Assembly: GCF_024723825.1 (NCBI RefSeq)
Contig: NZ_JANQBQ010000001.1
Span: 186,001-250,000 of the forward strand
Direction of reading: 5' to 3'
Source: Romboutsia lituseburensis
GTDB lineage: Bacteria; Bacillota; Clostridia; Peptostreptococcales; Peptostreptococcaceae
DNA: 64,000 nt
This document shows positions 56,501 to 64,000 of the stretch, one piece after another (the stretch's first letter is position 1; each line of letters opens with the position of its first letter). A program made the translations under genes and the position numbers. The notes below the pieces were generated by a model, which saw only the letters and a list, made by a program, of their open reading frames with translations, was not told the DNA's origin and did no database searches.

Positions 56501-56546
56501 TTTGTGTAAAGAGAGTGTTTATTCAGTTGATTTAAAAAAATCATAA
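53484..56546 (+). CDS. AddB-like protein with iron-sulfur staple and apparently dead nuclease
   Basis: 1020 residues. The middle region VLQGFYFITPIQESIINLI resembles the inactive helicase-like part of AddB; about 90-260 is coiled-coil rich. The C-terminal domain starts LHRMLRHCPKRHSYY (Cys820) and ends C999-x2-C1002-x5-C1008, exactly the four-Cys pattern that staples the AddB nuclease with 4Fe-4S. Between them no D...(D/E)-x-K motif is evident; the expected DYK position reads PIIIPSPKS. So the fold seems kept but catalysis lost. It overlaps the helicase gene by 17 bp, indicating a complex with it and perhaps the PLD protein. Confidence 0.75.
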   Translation: MENINKCNITIINYSNIAKLRDNKELFSKIKDADLHICASLITSIAMNFEYGKELESKIVINSGNFIGDIAGSWDQRETKLIQRLKLHNEIKLLEEEALVNKDEEYKELISTIKGNREDMLSSLRLLVECNIYPEDIEKNIDNITDEIKVFLDIWKRLELVDEEILKFRKKIYDELEDEKKLESELIKAANKSKTKQIKGLKKYFIEKSNLDYFIHKKSELENEIYNQIDTNIKAKEDEITKLAESIKHIEEVVNDKYEVKKVEKKFKKIVLQGFYFITPIQESIINLIIEKLNDVEIIFLNNYDKNNKEIFDIWDKTFANKYYPIKSNKYIGSKKTSFKWSDVFAEIYNGNSENLDETIKYIDSNIQRPIIKEYTNMITFQDDNDFENIDENTNNVYYSPDSEQLNSILDDVYPRKTKKHILSRPIGQLIRILHKIWNDSESIDLNIDVDILESCFVTGWLTIVHNGKEHNATSQVHNLRKIKNYFNDCKTLSQWEERYKLWKEGKEFIENNIGIKHILWNFSFFDVKDEDMILINLFVKQINNLVKLLNNDEESKYQKEALISSHFENIQSLIDKVLEITKKEIEDEEDQKVIDSLVKVLKEGPNNITCLSDDVIDALSEYLNTENTEYEGLDEKILNIKDIDASSILNKYKTVNLCQITSDFIPGIKNRYTWPLSKSFIQNLIDTIGNDDELLELRINRLKLIIEENTSRNKYLLFNALEASNNISVSLIKNINNEEYRECVYMTLLKSKANLEVENDNDTEFGFSKNKVELVDDYYSYSENKDYFNEKVNGNRKERRSQFNKKNINIQLHRMLRHCPKRHSYYIIKEKNTCKINNLSYVDDFHQRILFSRLMQIIHDHCVRDHSIRDRIRLNSIDDIINNQDKMDENFHVLLELVGRYFPQWTDIGKNSLINDSIKYKIANFEYNDDIVGYIYDKGTSNKVQIPIIIPSPKSINCDNTSDNYDDNINYSVQVRYISYKGAIKGIAQAIEVEKNNCKWCNCIDLCKESVYSVDLKKS

Positions 56547-56561
56547 ATAATTAGGTTAATT

Positions 56562-56595
56562 AAGCAGGCTTAATCAAAGTCTGCTTTTGTTTTGA
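56562..56595 (+). terminator. Terminator of the PLD-helicase-AddB-like operon
   Basis: AAGCAGGCTT pairs with AAGTCTGCTT (one wobble), then TTGTTTT. Confidence 0.78.
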
Positions 56596-56676
56596 GTAGA
56601 TTAAAAATTCCAATATATTGAAATAATAGGAAAAAATACATATAATACAGTTACAGACTTTAGGAGGTTTTGAACT

Positions 56677-57999
56677 ATGAAATTTAAAACAGAAGAAGAA
56701 CTTTTGAATTTTACTAAAAACATAATTGGTAAAAAATTTATAGATATAGATACACAAAAATTACTAGCAACAAATAAAAAAGACAAAGGAATATTAGGAA
56801 AAGTAGTAGAAACTGGTTTTTATGGATATGAACTAAACTCCAATCCAGAAGCAGACTTTGGAGAACTAGGTATAGAGCTTAAAGTATCTGGATTTAAAAC
56901 TAATAAAAATAGTACTATTTCAGCTAAAGAAAGACTAGTACTAAGTATGATAGACTACTCAGAAATAATAGATGAAGAATTTGAATTTAGTAAACTAATA
57001 TTTAAAAACAAAAAAATATTGATAATATGGTATGAGTATGATTATGAAAATAAAGATAATTATGGAGAGTTTGTAATAAAACATTACCAACTATACAATA
57101 TGGGGGTAGATGAAGAGGTATTAAAAAATGACTTTAACATAATAAAGTCAAAAGTATTAAAAGGAGAAGCTCACCTTTTATCAGAAGGGGATACATCATA
57201 CTTAGGTGCATGCACAAAAGGAGCAAAAGGAACTGATACTAAAACTCAGCCTAAGTCAAATATACTAGCAAAACCAAGAGCATTTTCTTTAAAAAATGGA
57301 TATATAACAGGTATACTAAGAAGTATAGATATATCGTCTCAGGTTTTAGCAAAATATAAAACAGCTCAAGAGTATATATATGAAAAACTTAAGCCATATA
57401 TAGGAATGACACAAAAAGAAATCTGGGAACAAGTATCAGGAATTGTATTTAAAGAAGGAGATGCTATACCTAAGAATTTAAACAAGATGATATCAGATAG
57501 AATTATAGGTAAAGATAAAGAATTAGGAAAAATAGATGATGTATTTAATAAGGTAATATATGAAATTAAAAACTTACCGGTAGATAAAGATAACTATCCA
57601 CTTGAGAGACTATCTTTTAAAAATTTACACTTAGAAGCATTTGAATATGAATGGAATGATTCTGAATGGAAAGATTATTTTGAAGAAATAAGTTTTATAG
57701 TTATAACTTATGAAGGTAGTAAGAAAAGTAAAAATGGAGAACGTGTTTTAAAGGATGTAAAGAATATATCATTTACCCAGGAAGATATAGATCTATTTGG
57801 AAAGTCATATAATATGGTTAGAGAAGCTATAAAATCTAAGGATATATCTAAATTACCATATCCTAAATCCTATGAAAATCAAATATTAGAAATTGCACCT
57901 AAAGGTGTAAAAGGAGACGATGCATATAACAATTTTTTTAAGGGAAATAAGACTTGTTTTATGATGGATAAAGATTTTGTTAGTTCTAAAATTAATTAA
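56677..57999 (+). CDS. Sau3AI/MutH-type type II restriction endonuclease
   Basis: 440 residues, slightly shorter than Sau3AI. N-terminal MutH-like catalytic domain: KGILGKVVETGFYGYE, then Asp60-x6-Glu67-x-Lys69 (DFGELGIELK), the same spacing as MutH D70/E77/K79. The C-terminal half is a second, non-catalytic MutH-like domain in this family. Expected to cut at GATC when the cytosine is unmodified, partnered with the methyltransferase at 48433. AGGAGG precedes the ATG. The two genes are separated by the three-gene PLD operon, an unusual layout. Confidence 0.9.
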   Translation: MKFKTEEELLNFTKNIIGKKFIDIDTQKLLATNKKDKGILGKVVETGFYGYELNSNPEADFGELGIELKVSGFKTNKNSTISAKERLVLSMIDYSEIIDEEFEFSKLIFKNKKILIIWYEYDYENKDNYGEFVIKHYQLYNMGVDEEVLKNDFNIIKSKVLKGEAHLLSEGDTSYLGACTKGAKGTDTKTQPKSNILAKPRAFSLKNGYITGILRSIDISSQVLAKYKTAQEYIYEKLKPYIGMTQKEIWEQVSGIVFKEGDAIPKNLNKMISDRIIGKDKELGKIDDVFNKVIYEIKNLPVDKDNYPLERLSFKNLHLEAFEYEWNDSEWKDYFEEISFIVITYEGSKKSKNGERVLKDVKNISFTQEDIDLFGKSYNMVREAIKSKDISKLPYPKSYENQILEIAPKGVKGDDAYNNFFKGNKTCFMMDKDFVSSKIN

Positions 58000-58011
58000 A
58001 ATGGAGAGAGA

Positions 58012-58555
58012 AAAATGGCAAGAGCAGATAAATAAATTATTTACTATAATGTAAGTATAATAAATAATTTATCTGAAAATGCGGTGACTTATTATAGAAT
58101 GAAGTATTTAGTAGAAGGGCACAATTGTACATATGAAAAGTTAGAAGAGATATTTAACAATTGTAGTGTAAATATTGGAACCAAAGAGTTAGCAAAAAAA
58201 GAGAAAATATATCAAATGAAAGAAATAGAGCTGATATAGATGAATTTGGAAATTCTAGAACTAGACAAAATAGTTTTTTACCAAGCAAAAATATACCATT
58301 TTTAAAGTGCAAAGGCAACAATGGAAATAGCTTAGAGTTTGGAAAGTGCTAAGAAGGATAGTAAGCAAGAATGAAAAAATTAGCAATAATAGTATAGGTA
58401 AAGGTGTAACATCTTTTGAAGGTTTTAAGATTGGAAACAAGGAGATAATTGTATCTGATAAGATTATAATAAAAGATGAATGTCAAGTAATGGAGTTATT
58501 CATTTGATGATTTAAGCAAGATAACTAGAACAGTATTGAAAACTTGTTTATAGTA
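58012..58555 (+). pseudogene. Decayed gene debris between the endonuclease and mcrB
   Basis: No intact ORF. Protein-like fragments in shifting frames include YNVSIINNLSENAVTYYRMK with YLVEGHNCTYEKLEEIF, then RADIDEFGNSRTRQNSF with LPSKNIPFLKC, then GKGVTSFEGFKIGNKEIIV. Frameshifts and stops separate them. MARADK at 58015, right after a GGAGAGAG site, could be the original start. Parent gene not recognised. Confidence 0.6.
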
Positions 58556-58575
58556 TAACTTAGAGGGAGTAAAAT

Positions 58576-60606
58576 ATGAAAATAGAATTGATAGAAGCTA
58601 TAAATAAATCACTAGAAAATGAGAATATAAAAAAACTAATAAATAGTGAAGAATTTTATTTGCAAAAAGCAGTAGATAAATATTATGAATTCATGAAAAT
58701 AAATAAATTAGATGAAGAAATAACAAATAGAATTATAGAAGAAGTAAAAGAACTGAGAAAATCAAATACATTTGATTTTATTAGGTTAATAGATCAATAT
58801 GATAGTAAATCCGATGAATACCATACGTTAATGACAATTGGACAACTAGTATCATATTTAGATATGAATGCTACAAATAAGAATGAATTTAATGAATATA
58901 AAGATAAAAGGGTATTAGCTAAGTCAGGTGTATATCAAGACGCATGGGTGACAAATCTTTTAAGGTATAAAAATACAAATGATCTAAACAATCTAAGTCC
59001 ATCAATATCAAATGCTATAGAATTCTTACTTGACCCGAGTAAAAAAATAGCTATAGTATCAGAAAATATGAAAAATCAAATTATGATGAGATTGTTTGAC
59101 GATGTAGAATGTGATTTTAATGAAAAGATATACAATGAGTTTAAATATCTATCAATTAATGTTAAAAATGAATTGAATAGAGGATATTTATTAGGGCGTA
59201 TACTTTACTCAAACGAAGTAAACAAACTATGGAAAATAGATAAAATAATATGGAAAGTATCACATGGTTCAAAGGATCCATTTACAGATGAAGAAAAAGC
59301 TATGTATTTATCTAAGAATGAAATAGTAATACATAAAGATACTGCTAAGAATCAGGCTAAGAACTTTATAGATAAAGTAAAAGTAGGTCACCTATTTTAT
59401 CTTTGCTATGGTGGAGGAATTAAGTTACTAGGGGAGGTAATCTCAGAAGCTTCAACTCCAAATAAAGATGGATGGATAACTAGAAAATATAAAGTAATAA
59501 AAGAAAGTACTTCAACTAGAAAATATAAAGGAATAAAGAGGAAATGGTCACCTAGTTATAATTCGACTTTAGGAGATGTATCTAGTACAGAACTGAAACT
59601 ATTTGAAGAAGAAATATTGAAACCCTATTTTGAAATGACGATAGGTGATTTATTAGATATGGATTTATATGAATTTGAATATAACGATGATAAAAATGAT
59701 AATGTAGCAAATCAAGTAGAATATAAAGAACATGGAATTTCTAAAAATCATATTTTAAAAGAGGTATTTATTAGCGAAGAAAAACTAGACTTAATACTAT
59801 TTAATCTAGACTACAAGAAAAACATAATACTACAAGGACCACCAGGCGTAGGAAAAACCTTTGTAGCAAAAAAACTATGTTACTTGCATCAAGGTAGAAA
59901 ATGTAATGATCAAATTGAAATGGTACAATTCCATCAATCTTATTCTTATGAAGATTTTATAAGAGGATACAGACCAAATAAAGTAGATGGATTTGTGCTT
60001 AAAGACGGAGTATTTTATAAATTTACTCAAAAAGCAATTAATGATCCAGATAATAACTATTACTTTATAATAGATGAAATAAATAGAGGTAACTTAAGTA
60101 AAATATTTGGAGAACTAATGATGCTAATAGAAAAAGATAAACGAGGACAAGATTATCAAGTATCACTTACATATCAAGAAGAAGATGAAAAGTTTTATAT
60201 ACCAGAAAATCTATATATTATAGGTACCATGAATACAGCAGATAGATCCATTGCTATGGTAGACTATGCACTTAGAAGAAGATTTGCATTTATTGATATA
60301 GAACCAGCATTTAATAACCCTGTATTAAAAGATTACTTTGTTCAATATTTAGGAAATGATATGTCTAGTAAAATAATAAACAAAATAACATCATTAAATA
60401 AAGTAATAGAAAAAGATAATCTAGACTTAGGAAAGGGTTATAGGATAGGGCATAGTTATTTTACACCTACAGAAGAAATAAAAGATGTTGAAAGTTGGTA
60501 TAAAAGAATAATAAAAATGGAGATAGAACCATTAATAAGGGAGTATTGGTTTGATAAAAGTGAATACGAACTAAAACAGAAAGTAGATGATCTACTTGAA
60601 GACTAG
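58576..60606 (+). CDS. mcrB: McrB-type AAA+ GTPase of a modification-dependent restriction system
   Basis: 676 residues. The N-terminal roughly 380 form the target-recognition part; within it VGHLFYLCYGGGIKLLGEV (about 270-290) resembles an EVE/PUA-like modified-base pocket. The AAA+ domain has Walker A GPPGVGKT at 421-428, FIIDEINRGNLSKIFGE, and the McrB signature MNTADRSIAMVDYALRRRFAF (first 20 residues of it: MNTADRSIAMVDYALRRRFA). GAGGGAG precedes the ATG. It overlaps McrC by 20 bp. Cuts foreign DNA carrying modified cytosine. Confidence 0.92.
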   Translation: MKIELIEAINKSLENENIKKLINSEEFYLQKAVDKYYEFMKINKLDEEITNRIIEEVKELRKSNTFDFIRLIDQYDSKSDEYHTLMTIGQLVSYLDMNATNKNEFNEYKDKRVLAKSGVYQDAWVTNLLRYKNTNDLNNLSPSISNAIEFLLDPSKKIAIVSENMKNQIMMRLFDDVECDFNEKIYNEFKYLSINVKNELNRGYLLGRILYSNEVNKLWKIDKIIWKVSHGSKDPFTDEEKAMYLSKNEIVIHKDTAKNQAKNFIDKVKVGHLFYLCYGGGIKLLGEVISEASTPNKDGWITRKYKVIKESTSTRKYKGIKRKWSPSYNSTLGDVSSTELKLFEEEILKPYFEMTIGDLLDMDLYEFEYNDDKNDNVANQVEYKEHGISKNHILKEVFISEEKLDLILFNLDYKKNIILQGPPGVGKTFVAKKLCYLHQGRKCNDQIEMVQFHQSYSYEDFIRGYRPNKVDGFVLKDGVFYKFTQKAINDPDNNYYFIIDEINRGNLSKIFGELMMLIEKDKRGQDYQVSLTYQEEDEKFYIPENLYIIGTMNTADRSIAMVDYALRRRFAFIDIEPAFNNPVLKDYFVQYLGNDMSSKIINKITSLNKVIEKDNLDLGKGYRIGHSYFTPTEEIKDVESWYKRIIKMEIEPLIREYWFDKSEYELKQKVDDLLED

Positions 60607-61618
60607 AAATATACCAATACAGAATATTTATTATATGCTTTGTTATGCATGGAATAGAGGTATAGAAAAAGATAACATAGATTTAAACGGAGTAAAAGGT
60701 AATAATATATATGATTTACTTACCTTAGTTTTATGTAAGTCTATTTCAAAGATAATAAAAAAAGGTATTTATAAAGAGTATACAAATCACAATGAAGAAA
60801 CATATTCGTTAAAAGGAAAAATAAACTTTAGTGATAGCTTAAAAAGAAATAGTTTCAACAATGGTAGAGCCATTTGTGAATTTGATGATTTCAGTGATGA
60901 TATAGAACATAATCAAATAATTAAAGCAACTCTATATATAATTCTTAAATCAAAAAATATAGATAAAAACCTAAAAGAGGATGTAATGAGGATTTATCAT
61001 TATTTTTCTAATATTACTAATATTAATATTAGTAGACACCATTTTGAAAAGGCGAAAATACATAGAAACAACAGATATTACAAGTTACCATTAGACATTT
61101 GTAAACTAATATACAATGATATTATTGCAGATGAAAATGATGGTAGTATTTCATTTAATTATAAAGAAGAAGAAAAGATATCTTATATATTTGAAGATTT
61201 TGTAAGAAGTTTTTATAATATTCACTTAAGTGACAGTAAAGTATATAGGGAGGATATAAAATGGGATGTAAAAATTGATGATTCATTTTTACCCAAAATG
61301 CAAACTGATATTACTATAAAAACTCCAAGTAAAGTAATTATTATGGATACTAAATACTACAAAAATACTTTAGCTAGTAACATGAAATCAGAGAAATATC
61401 ATAGCAGCAATATGTATCAAATATTTTCATATTTGAAAAATGCTGAAGCTAAAGGTGAAAAATACTTAAATTCAACAGGGATACTTTTATATCCTAAAGT
61501 AGATAAAGATTTAAACAATATCTATGAAATACAAGGACATATATTAAAAATATGCACAATTAATTTAAATGATGAATGGATAAATATACATAATAGATTG
61601 CTAGAAATAGTAAATTAA
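60587..61618 (+). CDS. mcrC: McrC-type nuclease subunit
   Basis: 343 residues. Begins TRNIPIQNIYYMLCYAW, the McrC opening, and ends with a PD-(D/E)xK nuclease: Asp241 in MQTDITI and Asp254-x-Lys256 in IIMDTKYYKN. It forms the endonuclease with McrB (overlapping genes, translational coupling). The start may be ATG 60587 or TTG 60596 shortly after. Confidence 0.92.
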   Translation: MIYLKTRNIPIQNIYYMLCYAWNRGIEKDNIDLNGVKGNNIYDLLTLVLCKSISKIIKKGIYKEYTNHNEETYSLKGKINFSDSLKRNSFNNGRAICEFDDFSDDIEHNQIIKATLYIILKSKNIDKNLKEDVMRIYHYFSNITNINISRHHFEKAKIHRNNRYYKLPLDICKLIYNDIIADENDGSISFNYKEEEKISYIFEDFVRSFYNIHLSDSKVYREDIKWDVKIDDSFLPKMQTDITIKTPSKVIIMDTKYYKNTLASNMKSEKYHSSNMYQIFSYLKNAEAKGEKYLNSTGILLYPKVDKDLNNIYEIQGHILKICTINLNDEWINIHNRLLEIVN

Positions 61619-61659
61619 ATGCTAAGAATATTGTATAAGAGCAACCGTAAGTTAATATA

Positions 61660-61697
61660 AAAAATGGAGGAGAAAATAAAACCGACTCCATTTTATT
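61660..61697 (+). terminator. Terminator after mcrC
   Basis: AAAAATGGAG pairs with CTCCATTTT, followed by ATTATTT. Confidence 0.75.
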
Positions 61698-62003
61698 ATT
61701 TATAGAATTTAAATTGTTATCAACATACTCATCTAGCGTATAAAGAATCAAATTATTACAGAAAACTGTTTTTATAAAAAACTTTACAGTATAGAAAAAT
61801 TATAAAAATACAGATTTTTTTATACACTCAATCTTTGGGGGATTTAATTATACTAAAATGTTTTAGTGCGTGATACTGAAATGTAAGACTATACGGTAAT
61901 TATAGAGTTAACTAATGTTTATAATTAGGAAATTTATGTAAGTTTATAAAAATATTTATATATATATATAAAACTGTTAAAATAAAAGTATAAATACTAA
62001 AGT
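61698..62003. other. AT-rich region between mcrC and the second helicase
   Basis: No gene. Includes an AT dinucleotide run near 61955-61972 and presumably the promoter of the next gene. Confidence 0.45.
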
Positions 62004-62017
62004 AGGAGGTGTTTCAA

Positions 62018-64000
62018 TTGGGGGGAAATACAGCAAAATACTCTATATCAATATACAAAAACAAACTAGATATAGAAACAACACAAAAAATATTACAATA
62101 CCTAAAAAATGGAATCACAGTATTTTTATTCATAAAAGAAACAATAAACAAGCAAAACCTAATACAAGAACTACAAAGTGCCATAAATAATTATTTCCTA
62201 GTAATTATCCAAATAAACAACACTTTATTTGAAGAAGGAATAAAAACACTAGACTACAAAATAATTGACACCGAATTCTATAACAAGATATGTCAAGATA
62301 AAGAAAATGAATTCAACAACCAGCAATTTGGCATAGTTCATTCAAAAGTAGATGCAAATATACTTATCAGAGCTGGAGCAGGGACAGGTAAAACTACAGC
62401 AATGATAAACCGTATACTATTTCTAAAACATATAAACAAATACTTCAAACTAAACGAAGTAGTACTAATAACATTTACAAATGAAGCAACTATACAAATG
62501 CGTGAAAGGCTAATAAAAAGAATAGAAGATTATTATAATCTTACTAAAAATAACATGTACCTAAAATGGTTAGATGAAGTAGCAAACATGAGAATACAAA
62601 CGATACACTCATTTGCTAGAGACGTGCTAGAAAGGCATGGAGAGCATCTAGGATTTTATGATAACTTTAAAATAACAACATTTAAGTACAAAAGATATAG
62701 ACTAATAGAAAAATATATAGAAGAATTTAAGAACTCTCAAGATGGCAAGATATACTGTACATTTGAAACAATACCTCAGTATGAACTTATAAAAAAGATA
62801 GTAGCAGTAATAGAGAAACTTGATAACTTTGCAGTTGATACAAACTCTATAAACTATAACGTAAACTTTGGGCTAGATGATTTAGGATTTAGCAAAATGC
62901 TTGAATATATAATTAAAAATGTGACAAATGAACTAGAAGAAATAAAAAAAGAAACTAACTCATGGGAAATTAATGATTTAATAAAAAAATTACCAAACTT
63001 AGAATTTAAGAGCGGGCATAATCTAGATTTTAAAATTCTAATGGTAGATGAGTTCCAAGATACAGATAAGACTCAAGTAGATTTTATATCTTGGATAATC
63101 GAACATTCAAACTCTAGAATATTTGTAGTTGGCGATGAAAAGCAAAGTATATATAGATTTAGGGGAGCTGATTATACTGCATTTGAACAACTAAAGGAAA
63201 AATTTAAAGAAATATCAGTAGAAGAACTAAATGAATTTAGTCTAGTAAGAAACTATAGAACAAATAGGAGTTTATTAAGCAACATTGATGAATGGTTTGT
63301 AAATATAGGTAATAAGGTAGATAGATTTAATTATAATGAAATTGATAGAATATACTCTTTAAAAAACAATGACCTAGAGAATGAAATTGAAATTAAGAAC
63401 TTGGAGATATCACAAAGTAGAATTGATTTAATAAAAGAGGTTTTGTTAAATAAAAAACAAGATGAAGAGTTATGTATACTAGTCAGACGTAATAGTGATG
63501 TAGATGAAATAAAGCAACTGTGTGATGAAAATAGAGTACCTTGCGAAGTAACATCTACAGGAGATTTCTTTAGAAGCGAGCCTGTAAGAAATCTGTATAT
63601 AATGATAAAATCTTTGATAAATAAAAATGACAATAGAGTTATATATTCATTACTTAATACTTCTTATTGTAAGGAGAGTATTGATAAAATCAATTTACTG
63701 AAAAATATATCTTTTGATGACTATACTATGAGTAATTATCTAAAAGAATATATGCAGAAAATTGGATGGAATAAATACATTGATAAATCAATAGTAGAAT
63801 CACCTATTAGTTTAATAGAAGAAATTATAAAAGAAGTAAAACCAGAAGTTCAGTACTTTAAAAAGCAACTAGGTAAGTTTACTAAAGAAGATGCAAAGGT
63901 AATGGCAACTGAATATAAAATGAACTTAGATCATTGTATATTTTTAATAAGAAAAAACTTTAGTGGAAATATAGCCACATTAAACAGTATAGAAAACTAT
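62018..64000 (+). CDS. Second UvrD-like helicase with the same N-terminal domain, 3' end outside window
   Basis: Start TTG 62018, 8 nt after AGGAGG; the frame stays open to the window end (661 codons). The N-terminal domain (KYSISIYKNKLDIETTQKIL, about 115 residues) matches that of the helicase at 50789. Then Walker A AGAGTGKTT with Lys125, VLITFTNEAT, motif II VDEFQDT with Asp344-Glu345, VGDEKQSIYRFRGAD and RNYRTNRSL. Probably the first helicase gene of a second, related cassette; whether an AddB-like partner follows is outside the window. Confidence 0.9.
   Translation, partial: MGGNTAKYSISIYKNKLDIETTQKILQYLKNGITVFLFIKETINKQNLIQELQSAINNYFLVIIQINNTLFEEGIKTLDYKIIDTEFYNKICQDKENEFNNQQFGIVHSKVDANILIRAGAGTGKTTAMINRILFLKHINKYFKLNEVVLITFTNEATIQMRERLIKRIEDYYNLTKNNMYLKWLDEVANMRIQTIHSFARDVLERHGEHLGFYDNFKITTFKYKRYRLIEKYIEEFKNSQDGKIYCTFETIPQYELIKKIVAVIEKLDNFAVDTNSINYNVNFGLDDLGFSKMLEYIIKNVTNELEEIKKETNSWEINDLIKKLPNLEFKSGHNLDFKILMVDEFQDTDKTQVDFISWIIEHSNSRIFVVGDEKQSIYRFRGADYTAFEQLKEKFKEISVEELNEFSLVRNYRTNRSLLSNIDEWFVNIGNKVDRFNYNEIDRIYSLKNNDLENEIEIKNLEISQSRIDLIKEVLLNKKQDEELCILVRRNSDVDEIKQLCDENRVPCEVTSTGDFFRSEPVRNLYIMIKSLINKNDNRVIYSLLNTSYCKESIDKINLLKNISFDDYTMSNYLKEYMQKIGWNKYIDKSIVESPISLIEEIIKEVKPEVQYFKKQLGKFTKEDAKVMATEYKMNLDHCIFLIRKNFSGNIATLNSIENY

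Noticed and set aside
49906-56546. Assignment as DISARM or Gabija
   Set aside because: No DrmA/DrmB (DUF1998) and no OLD-family GajA; only single components are superficially similar.

Overview
The window is AT-rich DNA with strong AGGAGG-type ribosome binding sites, a T-box leader, BrnQ/GntP/NhaC/AtoE carriers and an ECF S component. Together these point to a low-GC Clostridia chromosome, most likely Peptostreptococcaceae (Clostridioides, Paraclostridium or Romboutsia-like). The family is inferred from gene content and composition; no rRNA or tRNA gene was seen.

Layout. 1-1.0 kb: two TerD stress proteins, the first cut by the window edge. 1.1-6.1 kb: a sigma-54 activator, then a -24/-12 promoter driving an NhaC antiporter and an isoaspartyl dipeptidase. 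6.2-11.9 kb: a membrane metalloprotease-like gene; a PepSY protein, OmpR-type regulator and kinase; a DedA protein; and SurE. The promoters on both sides of the two-component system carry four half-sites spaced exactly 11 bp. 12-14.6 kb: dCMP deaminase, SPFH protein, beta carbonic anhydrase. 14.8-18 kb: a collapsed acetoacetate operon with intact thiolase and AtoE carrier, no CoA-transferase A subunit and a broken B subunit. 18-23.5 kb: BrnQ under an isoleucine-type T-box, an ECF S component, a YczE-like protein, a GntP permease, and Tpx just after. 24-34 kb: NatAB-like exporter, EFR1-type flavodoxin-ferredoxin, methyltransferase, two lipoproteins, CGGC protein, MATE pump, a LexA-like protease without a visible HTH, and a gene remnant. 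34-48 kb: a second-type YidC, a 5'-nucleotidase lipoprotein, several Xre regulators each paired with a small membrane protein or an inverted-repeat operator, an SDR dehydrogenase, a decayed TnpB element, an APC permease and a DMT exporter preceded by a short upstream ORF.

48.4-64 kb is a defence island. A cytosine-C5 methyltransferase and a Sau3AI/MutH-type endonuclease (expected target GATC) form a restriction-modification pair, but their genes lie 7 kb apart. Between them is a tightly overlapping three-gene operon: a single-HKD PLD-family nuclease, a UvrD-type helicase with an extra N-terminal domain and no nuclease domain, and a large AddB-like protein. The last keeps the AddB Cys...C-x2-C-x5-C iron-sulfur staple but seems to lack the D/ExK catalytic residues. 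Then come gene debris, an McrBC pair, and a second helicase with the same N-terminal architecture that runs off the window. The PLD-helicase-AddB-like set looks like an AddAB-derived machine whose nuclease is supplied in trans. It is the best candidate here for an undescribed defence system.
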